The position numbers and the translations under genes were made by a program. From Photobacterium swingsii (GTDB lineage: Bacteria > Pseudomonadota > Gammaproteobacteria > Enterobacterales > Vibrionaceae): a stretch of 64,000 bases of DNA. This document shows positions 53,376 through 63,945 of the stretch, piece by piece; position 1 is the stretch's first letter; each line of letters opens with the position of its first letter. The stretch spans positions 3,596,001 through 3,660,000 of the forward strand of contig NZ_AP024852.1 in the NCBI RefSeq assembly GCF_024346715.1, in the 5' to 3' direction. The notes under the pieces were generated by a model. The model was not told the origin of the DNA. It did no database searches and saw only the letters and a program-made list of their open reading frames with translations.

Positions 53376-54278
53376 CTACTGCAACTCAATATAAATATCG
53401 TGTAACTGACCTTCACGCTCTACTGTTAACGTAAAGCTGGTCGCTTGAGAAAGCTCAGTCCAGAGCTTCGCCATTACGGTTGGATCGGTTAAGTCATTGC
53501 CATTCAGACTAACGGCAAGATCATTCGCCTTTAGACCAACGGCGTCGAATAACACCCGCTCTTTACCTGGGTTAACGCGGTAGCCAATCAGGTCACCATC
53601 TTTTTTAACTTGGGAAAGGCGAATGTAACTAAAGAGGTTTTGGGGTTTATCGAGGATTTCTTGCTTTATTTTACTTAATTGCTCACCAGAGACATTCCCT
53701 TGGCGAGTCGTTGCTTGAGGTTTAGCACGTGGGACTGGCGCAGTATTCGCTTTCACTTTACCAAACTCAACACCATCGAGCATCAAGGTTTCATCACGGC
53801 CGCTATTACGGATAATCACCCGATCAGCGTAGACCGCTTGCAGGGTCGCACGTGTACCATCAATGGCTTCACTCAAGCCATAAGTATTTTGCTTACCTTG
53901 ATGTGCAATCACCGCCAGGCTCGTTTTATTCTGCGAACTCGCCACGACACCAACTAACCGCAAATTCAGGCGGGTTTGAGGCGCGTCTTGTTTAACTGGT
54001 TCTTGCTTAACCACAGGCGCATCTTGTTGGTAGTTGCCAAACAAGTTCATCGCAAGAATGTCAGACACTTTAAAGCCAGCTTGCTGACCGGAGGCTGCCA
54101 TTTGCGCTTGAGGTTGCCACCTTGCCACTGCCGTGGTCGGTTGCACTGCCGCCCAAATTAAACGTCCAAGGATCCACGCTAACATCACCACTAAAAGCCA
54201 AGTAAAGCCGCGGGTTAATGTTTTCGTCGATATTGGTTTTTTGTTGGGCAACATGTCCAACCATTTCGATACAACCAT
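53376..54278 (-). CDS. gspC: Type II secretion inner-membrane protein C
   Basis: 300 residues. Short cytoplasmic tail, one helix (about 24-44), homology region (about 90-170) that contacts secretin N0, and a C-terminal PDZ-type domain (about 210-300, with VLFDAVGLKANDLAVSLNG). GspC links the inner-membrane platform to GspD and helps choose substrates. First gene of the gspC-N operon. The 292-base region to hslR must hold divergent promoters, but I could not fix them. Confidence 0.94.
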   Translation of the reverse strand: MVVSKWLDMLPNKKPISTKTLTRGFTWLLVVMLAWILGRLIWAAVQPTTAVARWQPQAQMAASGQQAGFKVSDILAMNLFGNYQQDAPVVKQEPVKQDAPQTRLNLRLVGVVASSQNKTSLAVIAHQGKQNTYGLSEAIDGTRATLQAVYADRVIIRNSGRDETLMLDGVEFGKVKANTAPVPRAKPQATTRQGNVSGEQLSKIKQEILDKPQNLFSYIRLSQVKKDGDLIGYRVNPGKERVLFDAVGLKANDLAVSLNGNDLTDPTVMAKLWTELSQATSFTLTVEREGQLHDIYIELQ

Positions 54279-54570
54279 ATAAAATCCGTGTTGAGTTGTT
54301 TTATAGAGCTACGTTATATGTGTGACGGACGATACAGAATACTCTGAGATAAGGTTGCACACAGCAATTCTTTACATGATCCCCGTAATATACAGAGCAG
54401 ATCACGAAAAAAACACACTAGCTATCAATAGACTAGCCATTTAGATGAATTAATTCCCATTTTAGCGTTGAAAACTCGATCATATATCACCATTTACTTG
54501 TCTTAACCCGCAGCTGACGCTATTGCAGTAATATGCTATTTTTAGCGCCCAAATTTGCTAAGGAGCACGT

Positions 54571-54978
54571 GTGAGCCACCGTTCAAACGCATCAGAAGAT
54601 ACCCAAGTTCGCCTAGATAAATGGCTTTGGGCGGCCCGTTTTTATAAAACACGCTCAATCGCCCGTAATATGGTTGATGGTGGTAAGGTGCATTACAACG
54701 GCCAACGTTCAAAGCCGAGTAAGCTGGTTGAACTCGGTGCAGAAATACGAGTACGACAAGGCAATGAAGAAAAAACCATTATTGTCGTTAAATTGTCGAG
54801 TGCTCGTCGCGGCGCTCCCGAAGCACAAACTTTGTATCAGGAAACTGAGGACAGCATTAAACAACGCGAAGAGCATACAAAATTACGTAAACTCAACGCA
54901 TTCGATAATCCAAGTCCAGAGAAGCGTCCTGATAAGAAACAACGACGCGATATAATTAAATTTAAGAGCAGTAACTAA
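54571..54978 (+). CDS. hslR: Ribosome-associated heat shock protein Hsp15
   Basis: 135 residues from a GTG with AAGGAG upstream. An S4 RNA-binding domain (about 13-60, [19 protein letters not shown]) is followed by a Lys/Arg-rich tail. Hsp15 binds free 50S subunits carrying a nascent chain after premature dissociation and helps recycle them. It is 19 bases before hslO; the two form a heat-shock unit in many gamma-proteobacteria. Confidence 0.94.
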   Translation: MSHRSNASEDTQVRLDKWLWAARFYKTRSIARNMVDGGKVHYNGQRSKPSKLVELGAEIRVRQGNEEKTIIVVKLSSARRGAPEAQTLYQETEDSIKQREEHTKLRKLNAFDNPSPEKRPDKKQRRDIIKFKSSN

Positions 54979-54997
54979 ATTACCTGCTGGAGAAGAC

Positions 54998-55879
54998 ATG
55001 AATATGACAAACGACAGTCTGTATCGTTACCTATTTGAAGGTGTTTCTGTACGTGGTGAATTGGTACAGCTTGCCGACACCTATCAACAAATCATTTCCA
55101 GCAAGGAATATCCAGCACCAGTACAGAACCTGCTTGGTGAACTCCTCGTTGCAACTAGCCTTCTTACGGCAACATTAAAGTTCGAAGGTTCAATCACAGT
55201 TCAGCTTCAAGGTGACGGTCCAATCAAGTTGGCTGTAATCAACGGCGACCATGATCAGAAAATGCGCGGTGTCGCACGTTGGGATGGTGATGTACCAGCA
55301 ACAGGTAACATTCACGACTTGATCGGTAAAGGCCATATGGTCATTACCATCACACCAACAAAAGGTGAGCGCTACCAAGGTGTAGTTGGTCTTGAAGGTA
55401 CAACACTGGCTGAATGCCTTGAAGGTTACTTTGCAAATTCAGAACAACTTAAGACGCAAATCATCCTGCGCGTTGGCGAACACGAAGAAAAAGCAATGGC
55501 TGCTGGCATGTTGCTACAAATCATGCCTGATGGCCAAGGCAGTGCCGATGACTTCGATCACCTGTCTCAGCTAACGAGCACTGTGAAGAACGAAGAGCTG
55601 TTTGGCTTAAAAGCCGAAGACGTTCTATACCGTCTTTACCACCAAGAAGAAGTGAAGTTGTTTGAACCGCAGCCTGTTGAATTCCATTGTGGTTGTTCAC
55701 GTGAACGCAGCGCTTCGGCTATTTGTTCAGTAGAACGTGCAGAAGTAGAAAAAATCTTAGCAGAAGAAGGCAAGGTTTCTCTACACTGTGATTACTGTGG
55801 TACGACTTATGACTTTGATAGTGTTGACGTTGCAGCATTGCATGAGAATGCGTCTGCTGGTGACAACCAAGTACACTGA
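54998..55879 (+). CDS. hslO: Redox-regulated chaperone Hsp33
   Basis: 293 residues with GGAGA before the ATG. The redox switch is intact: Cys231 and Cys233 (CxC) with Cys264 and Cys267 (CxxC) bind zinc when reduced. On oxidation they form disulfides, the C-terminal domain unfolds and the protein becomes an ATP-independent holdase against oxidative unfolding. Followed by a strong terminator. Confidence 0.96.
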   Translation: MNMTNDSLYRYLFEGVSVRGELVQLADTYQQIISSKEYPAPVQNLLGELLVATSLLTATLKFEGSITVQLQGDGPIKLAVINGDHDQKMRGVARWDGDVPATGNIHDLIGKGHMVITITPTKGERYQGVVGLEGTTLAECLEGYFANSEQLKTQIILRVGEHEEKAMAAGMLLQIMPDGQGSADDFDHLSQLTSTVKNEELFGLKAEDVLYRLYHQEEVKLFEPQPVEFHCGCSRERSASAICSVERAEVEKILAEEGKVSLHCDYCGTTYDFDSVDVAALHENASAGDNQVH

Positions 55880-55917
55880 TTAATTTTTGTCCCGTATTAA
55901 CTGACAGAAAAGATCAT

Positions 55918-55947
55918 AATAGCCGAATTTTATTCGGCTATTTTTTT
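55918..55947 (+). terminator. Rho-independent terminator of hslR-hslO
   Basis: AATAGCCGAAT and ATTCGGCTATT form an 11-bp stem with a 3-base loop, followed by a T-run. Confidence 0.9.
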
Positions 55948-56202
55948 AACTGAAGCACACTTTTCTCCCCGCCTTACATTCATTTTTCACGCCTAAATAT
56001 CGCTTTTTTCAAGAGAAATATTAATTTCGAGACCTAGCGCAAATGGGTAACACCCCTGTAAACTAACCAACCCAATAACGTTAAATAAAATTACTTAACC
56101 GTAACAAGTTAATGGTTAATTTTTGATAAACCTCCCTGAATTACCCCTTTAGGGTTGTTAGCATGGTCAACAGTTAAACTACATCTTACCCAAGGAGCAC
56201 CT
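55948..56202 (+). other. pckA upstream region
   Basis: A+T-rich region before pckA. The frame is open from 56155 but the extra residues have no match in the family. I looked for a CRP-type TGTGA-N6-TCACA site and did not see one. No promoter is assigned. Confidence 0.4.
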
Positions 56203-57834
56203 ATGACTGTCCTTAACGTCGAAAAAAAGGTTGCAAAAAACATGGAACTGTCGAAATACGGTATCAAAAATGTTACAGAAGTAGTGCGTAACCCTTCTTA
56301 CGAAGTTTTATTCGAAGAAGAGACTAAACCAGGCCTAGAAGGATACGAAAAAGGTATCGTCACAGAGCTTGGTGCAGTATCAGTCGATACAGGTATTTTC
56401 ACAGGCCGTTCGCCAAAAGATAAGTTCATCGTTAAAGATGATACGACCCGCGATACCCTATGGTGGGCCGACCAAGGCAAGAACGACAACAAAGCTATTG
56501 ACCAAAATGTCTGGAACGATCTAAAAACCCTAGTAACAGGTCAACTTTCTGGCAAACGTCTGTTTGTTATCGACGGTTACTGTGGTGCCAACCCTGATAC
56601 TCGCCTATGTATTCGTGTCATCACTGAAGTGGCATGGCAAGCACACTTCGTGAAAAACATGTTTATCCGCCCTACAGAAGAAGAATTAGAAAGCTTTGAG
56701 CCAGACTTTGTCGTCATGAATGGCGCGAAGTGCACCAACGAGAAGTGGGAAGAGCACGGTCTGAACTCTGAAAACTTCACGGTCTTTAACCTCACAGAAA
56801 AAATGCAGCTCATCGGTGGTACTTGGTACGGCGGTGAAATGAAGAAAGGTATGTTCGCCATGATGAACTACTTCCTTCCGCTGCAAGACATCGCATCAAT
56901 GCACTGTTCTGCCAACATGGGTGAAAACGGCGACGTTGCAGTATTCTTTGGTCTATCCGGTACGGGTAAAACGACCCTATCGACCGATCCTAAGCGTGCG
57001 CTAATCGGTGATGACGAACATGGTTGGGATGACAACGGCGTCTTCAACTTTGAAGGTGGCTGTTACGCCAAGACCATCAACCTATCCAAAGAAGCAGAGC
57101 CTGATATCTACAACGCTATCCGTCGTGATGCATTGCTAGAAAACGTGACGGTACGTGCTGACGGCGCAATTGATTTCGACGATAACTCGAAAACAGAAAA
57201 CACCCGTGTGTCTTACCCTATCTACCACATTGAAAACATTGTTAAGCCAGTATCGAAAGGTGGCCATGCTAACAAAGTGATTTTCTTATCGGCAGATGCA
57301 TTCGGGGTACTACCACCCGTCTCTAAATTGACACCAGAGCAAACTAAGTACCACTTCCTATCTGGCTTTACCGCTAAACTAGCAGGTACTGAGCGTGGCA
57401 TTACAGAGCCAACGCCAACCTTCTCTGCGTGTTTCGGTAATGCGTTCCTAACCCTGCACCCGACGCAATACGCAGAAGTATTAGTAAAACGTATGGAAGC
57501 CGCTGGGGCAGAAGCTTACCTAGTAAACACAGGGTGGAACGGTACTGGCAAACGTATCTCGATCCAAGATACCCGTGGCATCATTGATGCCATCCTTGAT
57601 GGTTCGATTGATACTGCAGAAACAAAAGATATTCCAATCTTTAATCTAGAAGTACCAACCTCGCTACCAGGTGTTGATCCAGCGATTCTTGATCCTCGTG
57701 ATACATACACTGACCCACTTCAGTGGGAAAGCAAAGCTGAAGATCTGGCACAACGCTTTATCAATAACTTCGAGAAGTACACAGATACGACGGAAGGCGC
57801 ATCACTTGTAGCTGCTGGCCCACAAGTCGACTAA
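56203..57834 (+). CDS. pckA: Phosphoenolpyruvate carboxykinase (ATP)
   Basis: 543 residues from ATG 56203, with AAGGAG eight bases upstream; an upstream GUG-type reading from 56155 is rejected. It converts oxaloacetate and ATP to phosphoenolpyruvate, CO2 and ADP, the entry step of gluconeogenesis. TGRSPKDKF (67-75) binds substrate and the kinase P-loop [11 protein letters not shown] is at 250-260, followed by the metal-binding GDDEHGW. Single gene with its own terminator. Confidence 0.97.
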   Translation: MTVLNVEKKVAKNMELSKYGIKNVTEVVRNPSYEVLFEEETKPGLEGYEKGIVTELGAVSVDTGIFTGRSPKDKFIVKDDTTRDTLWWADQGKNDNKAIDQNVWNDLKTLVTGQLSGKRLFVIDGYCGANPDTRLCIRVITEVAWQAHFVKNMFIRPTEEELESFEPDFVVMNGAKCTNEKWEEHGLNSENFTVFNLTEKMQLIGGTWYGGEMKKGMFAMMNYFLPLQDIASMHCSANMGENGDVAVFFGLSGTGKTTLSTDPKRALIGDDEHGWDDNGVFNFEGGCYAKTINLSKEAEPDIYNAIRRDALLENVTVRADGAIDFDDNSKTENTRVSYPIYHIENIVKPVSKGGHANKVIFLSADAFGVLPPVSKLTPEQTKYHFLSGFTAKLAGTERGITEPTPTFSACFGNAFLTLHPTQYAEVLVKRMEAAGAEAYLVNTGWNGTGKRISIQDTRGIIDAILDGSIDTAETKDIPIFNLEVPTSLPGVDPAILDPRDTYTDPLQWESKAEDLAQRFINNFEKYTDTTEGASLVAAGPQVD

Positions 57835-57870
57835 TCACGGTATGCACTAATTACCGAACACTAAACACCT

Positions 57871-57895
57871 AAGCCCCTCTTGCAGGGGCTTTTTT
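57871..57895 (+). terminator. Rho-independent terminator of pckA
   Basis: AAGCCCCT and AGGGGCTT stem with a 5-base loop, then six T, 36 bases after pckA. Confidence 0.9.
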
Positions 57896-58030
57896 ACATA
57901 TCACTGTCACCACGATCCCCCCTCATAACTAACATAGTTAGCTTCATGCTTTTTTATTCCACGACTTGCCTAGACTCGGCTTTTACGCCACTCTGAATAC
58001 TTCACAATATACTGAAGTAGTGAGAGCGCT

Positions 58031-60229
58031 ATGCGACTATTCGGAAAACTGATCGCAACCTTAACCATCATGGTGCTATTGGTTCTCACGATCGGTTTAG
58101 CCTTATTACACACCCGTCATGCTGCGCCAGTGATCGGGCAGCTCACCCAAGCTCTGAGCAACTACCAATTCGATGCCGAAGCGATCTCTTATACCATCAC
58201 CGACCCTTGGCACCTCACGATTGAACAACCCACAGTGATCGAGCCAAATCAACAAGTCCATCAAGCACAGCAAGTGCAGCTGTGGTTAGCACCTCGTGAG
58301 ACATTGCTTGCTTGGTTTGGGCTCACGTCATCAAGTAACCCTACACCCAGTAATCAGACTCAGCCAGCGGTACCGCTCTGGTACTTTGATAGCATCCTGA
58401 TCACTGATGTCGACATTACGCAAGCTGAACAACCAAATCACGAACCGAGCCAAGCACAGTATCAAAGTCAGTTCCCAGCAATTTTCACCCACCGGCTGGC
58501 TTTAAAGCAGATGAATCTTACTACCCCAAGATTCACGCTACACAATGGGCAAGTTCAGCTCGATAACTGGCAACCCAGTGCTACCTTCTGGGGCAACTTT
58601 TCAGGGGATTTTCGCATTGCTGCCCCACAAATCAATTGGCAACAACACACCTTTACTGATCTTTTAGTGGATGGGGAAAAAACAGGCGGGCATCAAGCAG
58701 AAGAAGCATGGCGTATTTACGGTTATTCGTTTGACTGGTTAGGCACCAGCATCAATGGCCAAGCACACTTTCTTCCTGACAGTCGTCAATGGATACTGGA
58801 TCAAATTACAGTGGCCAATCTTCAGTTTGAATCGACATTAACCACTCATCAATTAGCACAACAAGCTCATGATTTAATTGCTACCACCCTCAACCAAGCT
58901 AGCGATCATAACGATGACTCTCACCAAGCGGCGACCACGCTGACTATCGGCCGACTGGATGTGGTAGATAGTCAAATCGAACTCGCCGATTTATCCCTTA
59001 ACCAACTCAATTTATCGCTGCTCAATTGGCAACAAGGGGATTCATACTGGCAACAAAACGACAGCCAATTATCACTCAGCGCCGACAGTGTTTTATGGCA
59101 TGAAACATTGTTTGACGGCCCACTGTTGGATCTGCGTTTTACCCCTGACACGATTTTCATTGAAGGGCTTTCTAGCAAAGTGTGGCAAGGTTACCTCCGC
59201 ACTAAGGGTCAGGTGACACCTAAGGCGATTCACCTTAACCAATTAACGCTAAATAACATTAAGGCTTTTTTACCGCCGCAATGGTCAACCCAAATAGCCA
59301 CGTTATTCGCACCCTATGAGGCCATTGACATCCAAACATTAGACGTTGGCTACCTTCAGCTGACCGATACCAATCCCAAACAGCCTTTCCAGCTTAGTGG
59401 AGTCAATATCGACGGCAATACGCTACGCATCAAGCAAGGCAAGCGTTATGGGTTATGGCAAGGAAAGATCACCGCTAACGCAGGCTTTGCCAGCATTCAC
59501 ACTGTCGAACTGGTGGAACCCTATATCAGCACTCATAGCCAAGCGGGTAACTGGCAATTGGATCAACTGACCCTTCCATTCAAAAACGGCTTGCTCGAAG
59601 CGACAGGGCAATGGGCACTCTCGCAATCCGCTCAACCTTGGCAAGTTAAAGTCACAACAGACAGTGCACCATTATCAATCCTCCAGCAATGGCTTGGATT
59701 GCCTTTGCCGCTTGAGGGAAAAGTTGACTCGAGTATTGCGTTAAGTGGCTTAGCCCATAACCGCACCAGCTTTAATTACAGCTTAGAGGGGGCAATTCAA
59801 GCGGATTTCCGTGATACTCACTTGATCAGTACACCCGCGGCATTTAGCCAGCAACTAGCTAACTGGCGACTAAACCAGTCTCAGTTCTCAGCTCAGGCGC
59901 AGCCCAAACAAAGAGTAAGACTAGCTGCACAATCACGCTCCCAACCAAATTTCTCTGCCGATGCTTTACCCTCTTCAGCACCATCCCTTATTGCAATCTC
60001 ACCACTCACGATCACCAGTGATCGCGGGCGCATAGTACTGCAGCCATTTCAGATTAAAAACGCGGAGATTCAAGCGATACTGGAGGGGCAATGGGATTTG
60101 GTGCAACCACAAAAACAAAAACTGCGCCTAAATGTGGCGCAGTCATGTCATCAGTTTGAGCGACTTTGGCAGTATCAACAGCCGCCTGAGTCAGTCTCAC
60201 TATCATCTTGTGACGGAAACAGCATATAA
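58031..60229 (+). CDS. AsmA-like membrane-anchored periplasmic protein
   Basis: 732 residues. An N-terminal helix (about 5-27) anchors a large, beta-rich, Gln- and Trp-rich periplasmic part. The C-terminal third (LPLEGKVDSSIALSGLAHNRTSFNYSLEGAI) resembles AsmA C-terminal repeats, a family now linked with lipid transport between membranes. The sequence before the AsmA-like part is not recognisable. RBS upstream is weak. Its last 55 bases overlap the convergent gene that ends at 60175. Function is inferred only from family. Confidence 0.7.
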   Translation: MRLFGKLIATLTIMVLLVLTIGLALLHTRHAAPVIGQLTQALSNYQFDAEAISYTITDPWHLTIEQPTVIEPNQQVHQAQQVQLWLAPRETLLAWFGLTSSSNPTPSNQTQPAVPLWYFDSILITDVDITQAEQPNHEPSQAQYQSQFPAIFTHRLALKQMNLTTPRFTLHNGQVQLDNWQPSATFWGNFSGDFRIAAPQINWQQHTFTDLLVDGEKTGGHQAEEAWRIYGYSFDWLGTSINGQAHFLPDSRQWILDQITVANLQFESTLTTHQLAQQAHDLIATTLNQASDHNDDSHQAATTLTIGRLDVVDSQIELADLSLNQLNLSLLNWQQGDSYWQQNDSQLSLSADSVLWHETLFDGPLLDLRFTPDTIFIEGLSSKVWQGYLRTKGQVTPKAIHLNQLTLNNIKAFLPPQWSTQIATLFAPYEAIDIQTLDVGYLQLTDTNPKQPFQLSGVNIDGNTLRIKQGKRYGLWQGKITANAGFASIHTVELVEPYISTHSQAGNWQLDQLTLPFKNGLLEATGQWALSQSAQPWQVKVTTDSAPLSILQQWLGLPLPLEGKVDSSIALSGLAHNRTSFNYSLEGAIQADFRDTHLISTPAAFSQQLANWRLNQSQFSAQAQPKQRVRLAAQSRSQPNFSADALPSSAPSLIAISPLTITSDRGRIVLQPFQIKNAEIQAILEGQWDLVQPQKQKLRLNVAQSCHQFERLWQYQQPPESVSLSSCDGNSI

Positions 60230-61104
60230 GTGCCAGTAAAGGTAGACGCAAGGTGATCACCGCTGAAAACAGTGACTTCCACCGTTACTCGCCCTTTGCG
60301 GCCACTGGCTAAGCGATCGAGATCGCCACTTAAGCCTTCCACCGAGGCAACGGCGCGCGGTCGCTCTTTCACTGCCGCACTATAGCGAATATGGCTATCC
60401 ACCAGCACAATATCAGCATTGAGCTGACGCTCTTTGAGCAGCATCCAAATAAAGCCCCAACCCGCTAGAGTTGCCATGGTAAAGATGCTGCCGGCAAACA
60501 TGGATTCATTAGGGTTTAGATTCGCATTAAAGAGCGCGCTAACCTCAAAACGATAACCTGTATATTGGCTAATTTTGATCCCCATTTTATCGCTAATCGG
60601 GATCTGGTATTGCCATAATTCTTGCAGTGCTTGGCACCATTCAGGGTGGCGTACCACTTCGGTCAGTGGATCAAGGTGCTTCAGCATTTGCTGGTGACGA
60701 ACAGGGCCTCGCTCATCACTCAGTTCTCCCTGACTATCAAAGCCATTTTTCAGATAAAAAGGGATCGCGTCTTCGCGGGCGTTACACACCAAGCGCTTGG
60801 CCCCTTCTTGGCGCGCTAGTGACTCTAGAGCCATTAGCACTAATGCCCCCATCCCTTTATGGCGATAATCAGGATGAACCGCCATGAAGCGCACTTGCCC
60901 ATCGTTATCAGGCGTCATATACAAACGGCCAATCGCAATAGCTTCACCTTTATCATCCACAATCATGCGATGACAACACAGCTCATCGTAAGCATCCCGC
61001 TCCGATCCTGCAGGCATGTGCCATGGCTCACGTAGCATCCGCCAACGAAAGTCGTAGTAACGCGCTAATTCTTCATCAGTTTTTGGGGTGATAAGTCGAA
61101 ACAT
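60175..61104 (-). CDS. yiiD: YiiD-type bifunctional GNAT acetyltransferase / thioesterase
   Basis: 309 residues with two domains. The N-terminal GNAT domain (about 1-145) has the acetyl-CoA loop RHKGMG at 81-86 and FYLKNGF. The C-terminal part (about 165-300, YTGYRFEVSALFNANLNPNESMFAGSIFTMATLAGW) is the YiiD C-terminal hotdog thioesterase. E. coli YiiD has the same layout and also follows dtd. Natural substrates are not known; a link to fatty-acid or acyl-CoA metabolism is plausible. Confidence 0.85.
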   Translation of the reverse strand: MFRLITPKTDEELARYYDFRWRMLREPWHMPAGSERDAYDELCCHRMIVDDKGEAIAIGRLYMTPDNDGQVRFMAVHPDYRHKGMGALVLMALESLARQEGAKRLVCNAREDAIPFYLKNGFDSQGELSDERGPVRHQQMLKHLDPLTEVVRHPEWCQALQELWQYQIPISDKMGIKISQYTGYRFEVSALFNANLNPNESMFAGSIFTMATLAGWGFIWMLLKERQLNADIVLVDSHIRYSAAVKERPRAVASVEGLSGDLDRLASGRKGRVTVEVTVFSGDHLASTFTGTYMLFPSQDDSETDSGGC

Positions 61105-61150
61105 GAATTCCCTCTCTTGATTACCTTACCCACAGCCACATCGAACAAGG

Positions 61151-61588
61151 CTATACCTGAAGCCAGAATGTCACTGGACCATCGTTTAACAGTGCCACTT
61201 TCATGTCAGCAGCAAAGATACCCGTTTCAGTTTGGATTTCTTTACCCTTACAACATTCGACAAAGTATTCGTACAGTCGTTCCGCATCAGCAGGCGCTGC
61301 ACCTTTTGAAAAGCTAGGACGCATACCGCTATTAGTATCTGCGGCCAGCGTAAACTGAGACACCACCAACACACTGCCACCCGCTTGTTGAACGTTAAGG
61401 TTCATCTTACCCGCGTCATCTTCAAACACGCGATAGCCCAACACTTTGTCACGTAATCGTTGCGCTTTTTTCTCATCGTCGTCTTTCTCAACGCCAAGCA
61501 AAACTAATAACCCTTTACCAATTGCTCCTGTAACTTGACCATCCACAGTCACACTGGCTTCACTAACGCGTTGAATAAGCGCAATCAT
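61151..61588 (-). CDS. dtd: D-aminoacyl-tRNA deacylase
   Basis: 145 residues, full length. It removes D-amino acids wrongly charged on tRNA, and glycine from tRNA-Ala. Both family motifs are intact: SQFTLAAD at 77-84 and NDGPVT at 135-140, the latter with the Gly-Pro that excludes L-aminoacyl groups. The start overlaps the yihY stop (ATGA). Confidence 0.96.
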   Translation of the reverse strand: MIALIQRVSEASVTVDGQVTGAIGKGLLVLLGVEKDDDEKKAQRLRDKVLGYRVFEDDAGKMNLNVQQAGGSVLVVSQFTLAADTNSGMRPSFSKGAAPADAERLYEYFVECCKGKEIQTETGIFAADMKVALLNDGPVTFWLQV

Positions 61589-62541
61589 TCCGTTCTTTCC
61601 TTTTTAGTATCTACATCATTTTCCGACACTGTCGTCTTATTTTTCGGACATGGCGGTGTTGTGGCGCGCTCATGTTGCAGTGGACACCACTGCGATCGCT
61701 CACCGAGGCTAGCGGTAATTTCAGCCCCCAGCAATACAATACACCAACACAAATAAACCCATACAAATAAAATTGGGATCACCGCCAATGCACCATAAAT
61801 CACTTGGTAAGACGGAAAATTCGTAATATAGAGGGCGAACCCTTTTTTACTGGCTTCAAACAAGACACTGGCGATCAGCGCACCAATTAAAGCGTGATTG
61901 AACTTCACTTTGGTATTCGGCACCAACAAATACAACCCCAGAAAGGCTAAACTCGACATCACCACGGGTAAACCACGCAGCATTTGCTGAAAAAAGCCAT
62001 TCACCAATTCACTGCCCAGTAAATTCAGCGATCCTAGGTATGAACTCACCGCAATACTCGACCCCACTAAAATCGGGCCCAAGGTGAGCACCATCCAATA
62101 GATAGAAAAAGAGATAACAGGGCGACGCTTTTCGCGTATACGCCAAATATAATTCAACGCCGTGTCGATGGTAGAAATCAGCATCATGGCCACCACAAAC
62201 AAGGCGCCGATACCAACGGCCGTCATCTTGCCGGCATTGGCAACAAATTCATTGAGGTAGGTCTTTACAATCTCACCCGCTGCGGGCACAAAGTTTTCAA
62301 TCACAAAGTTTTGCAATAATTCGCCTAATCCAGCAAACACAGGGAAGCTAGACAGTGCCGACAACACCACGGTTATCATCGGCACTAACGATAGCAAGGT
62401 CACGTAAGCCATAGAGCCCGCCGTCACCGTTAATCGATCATGGGTGGCACGTTGTTGCAGGTAACGCAAGAACGCAAACCCTACCTTGACCCGCTCCAAT
62501 AATTGCAACTTGCTAGTTGTCTTGTTGTCAGCCATATTCAT
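61585..62541 (-). CDS. yihY: YihY/BrkB-family (UPF0761) inner-membrane protein
   Basis: 318 residues (316 if the second ATG at 62535 is used). Six or seven hydrophobic segments and family signatures are visible: [33 protein letters not shown] and [16 protein letters not shown]. It is longer than E. coli YihY through a charged C-terminal tail. Early reports of RNase activity for this family were not upheld; function is unknown. First gene of yihY-dtd-yiiD, the same order as in E. coli. Confidence 0.9.
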   Translation of the reverse strand: MNMADNKTTSKLQLLERVKVGFAFLRYLQQRATHDRLTVTAGSMAYVTLLSLVPMITVVLSALSSFPVFAGLGELLQNFVIENFVPAAGEIVKTYLNEFVANAGKMTAVGIGALFVVAMMLISTIDTALNYIWRIREKRRPVISFSIYWMVLTLGPILVGSSIAVSSYLGSLNLLGSELVNGFFQQMLRGLPVVMSSLAFLGLYLLVPNTKVKFNHALIGALIASVLFEASKKGFALYITNFPSYQVIYGALAVIPILFVWVYLCWCIVLLGAEITASLGERSQWCPLQHERATTPPCPKNKTTVSENDVDTKKERTE

Positions 62542-62620
62542 TTAATCTATTGGTTAAATTATGTGTTTAACTCGCCAACCCACCGAATCAGCAAGATTTT
62601 TTACGACAAGGAGTATGTCT

Positions 62621-63262
62621 ATGCCTTACTTGCTAGCACTGGTATTAAGTGTATCGTTACTTTCAGGCTGCCAGAGTGCTTATTATTCCGCGATGGAGCA
62701 AGTCGGCGTTCATAAGCGCGATATTATGGTCGATCGCGTCGAAGAAGCCTCTGAAGCACAACAAGATGCTCAGCAACAATTCACCAGCGCATTAGATGCC
62801 CTCAAAGCGCTTAACCAATTCGATGGTGGTGAGCTTGAGGCCGCATATAACAGTATCAACGACCAATACGAAGACAGTGTCGATGCGGCAGATAAAGTCA
62901 GCAGCCGTATTGCCGCTATCGAAGACGTGGCGGATGCACTCTTTGTAGAATGGCAAGAAGAGCTCGACCTTTACTCAAGCGCGAAGCTAAAACGCGATAG
63001 CCAAGCTAAATTGCGTTCGACTAAAGCCTCTTACCAAACCATGCTCAGTGCGATGCACCGCGCTGAACAAAAAATGGCCCCTGTTCTTGATACGCTGCGC
63101 GACAATACCTTGTACCTAAAGCATAACCTGAATGCAGCAGCTATTGGCTCGCTACAAAGTGAATTCAATGATTTGCAGCGTGATATTCAGCGCGCGATCA
63201 AAGATATGGAAACCGCTATTTCAGAATCAGAGCGTTTTATTGCCCAACTTAAAAAAGCCTAG
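62621..63262 (+). CDS. DUF2959-family lipoprotein
   Basis: 213 residues from ATG 62621, seven bases after AGGAG; the ATG at 62615 is too close to that site and a frame from 62561 overlaps the yihY promoter. The signal peptide MPYLLALVLSVSLLSG ends at a lipobox LLSGC (Cys17). The mature part is almost wholly helical with heptad patterns, suggesting coiled coils, and carries no catalytic motif. No Asp follows the cysteine (Gln), so outer-membrane sorting is expected. Confidence 0.8.
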   Translation: MPYLLALVLSVSLLSGCQSAYYSAMEQVGVHKRDIMVDRVEEASEAQQDAQQQFTSALDALKALNQFDGGELEAAYNSINDQYEDSVDAADKVSSRIAAIEDVADALFVEWQEELDLYSSAKLKRDSQAKLRSTKASYQTMLSAMHRAEQKMAPVLDTLRDNTLYLKHNLNAAAIGSLQSEFNDLQRDIQRAIKDMETAISESERFIAQLKKA

Positions 63263-63277
63263 CAGGCGACAACACCA

Positions 63278-63808
63278 CTAACGCTCATTCAAGCGAGTCA
63301 GTACCCAATTGGCTCGCTCTTCTACACTACCCCACGGCACTTCAACCACTTCATACCCCAACGATTGATACGTCGATACAAGCTGTTGATGAATACCTTG
63401 TGCTTCCTCAAACGGATACGGGCGCTCGTCATCTTGGACATAAATACTTTGGTTCGGTGCGCAGAAGAAAACACGCGAATGATAACCTGCCGCCGCTTCT
63501 TGGTATTGCGCTGTCACCTCGCAACCACCGAGGATGAGATAAGCGCAAATATCAGGGATAGCGCGATCAACAAACGCAGGCATGGTATTGCGAAGCGCTT
63601 CACGACGCTGACCACTCATCGCCGTTAGGCAAAGTTCAGCAAATGCGGGTAAGTTGGTCCACGGTAATACCCCATCCGGCTGCTGAGCCTGATCGCGAAT
63701 TAACGTACGTGACACTTCAGGAAAGACCAGATATCCCTTATTCGCCAACGCATTAAGTAACGTTGTTTTCCCTGCGCCTGGGCCACCGGTAATGATGATT
63801 GGTTGCAT
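63278..63808 (-). CDS. Small P-loop NTPase (AAA_28-type)
   Basis: 176 residues. Walker A GGPGAGKTT at 8-16 is followed by VFPEVSRTLI and a possible Walker B (AFVDRAIPDICAYL) near 80-93. The fold resembles predicted nucleotide or metabolite kinases and ATPases grouped as AAA_28. The substrate is not evident. It is convergent with the lipoprotein gene (15-base gap). Confidence 0.75.
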   Translation of the reverse strand: MQPIIITGGPGAGKTTLLNALANKGYLVFPEVSRTLIRDQAQQPDGVLPWTNLPAFAELCLTAMSGQRREALRNTMPAFVDRAIPDICAYLILGGCEVTAQYQEAAAGYHSRVFFCAPNQSIYVQDDERPYPFEEAQGIHQQLVSTYQSLGYEVVEVPWGSVEERANWVLTRLNER

Positions 63809-63887
63809 TGTACTCTTCCTTTATAAAGTCCCGACTATCATACCAAACCTCGCCCCTGCATGAGGGGAGAATCCCAAAATTTAGGTA

Positions 63888-63927
63888 TAAAAAATCCCTC
63901 CACAGCATACGCCATGGAGGGATTTTT
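63888..63927 (-). terminator. Terminator of typA
   Basis: AAAATCCCTCCA and TGGAGGGATTTT form a 12-bp stem around a 12-base loop, with a T-run on the minus strand, 19 bases after the typA stop. Confidence 0.85.
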
Positions 63928-63945
63928 AACGGAAGCTGAAGCTAA

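Noticed and set aside
54674..54955. A 93-codon frame inside hslR
   Set aside because: Shadow frame of a well-supported gene.
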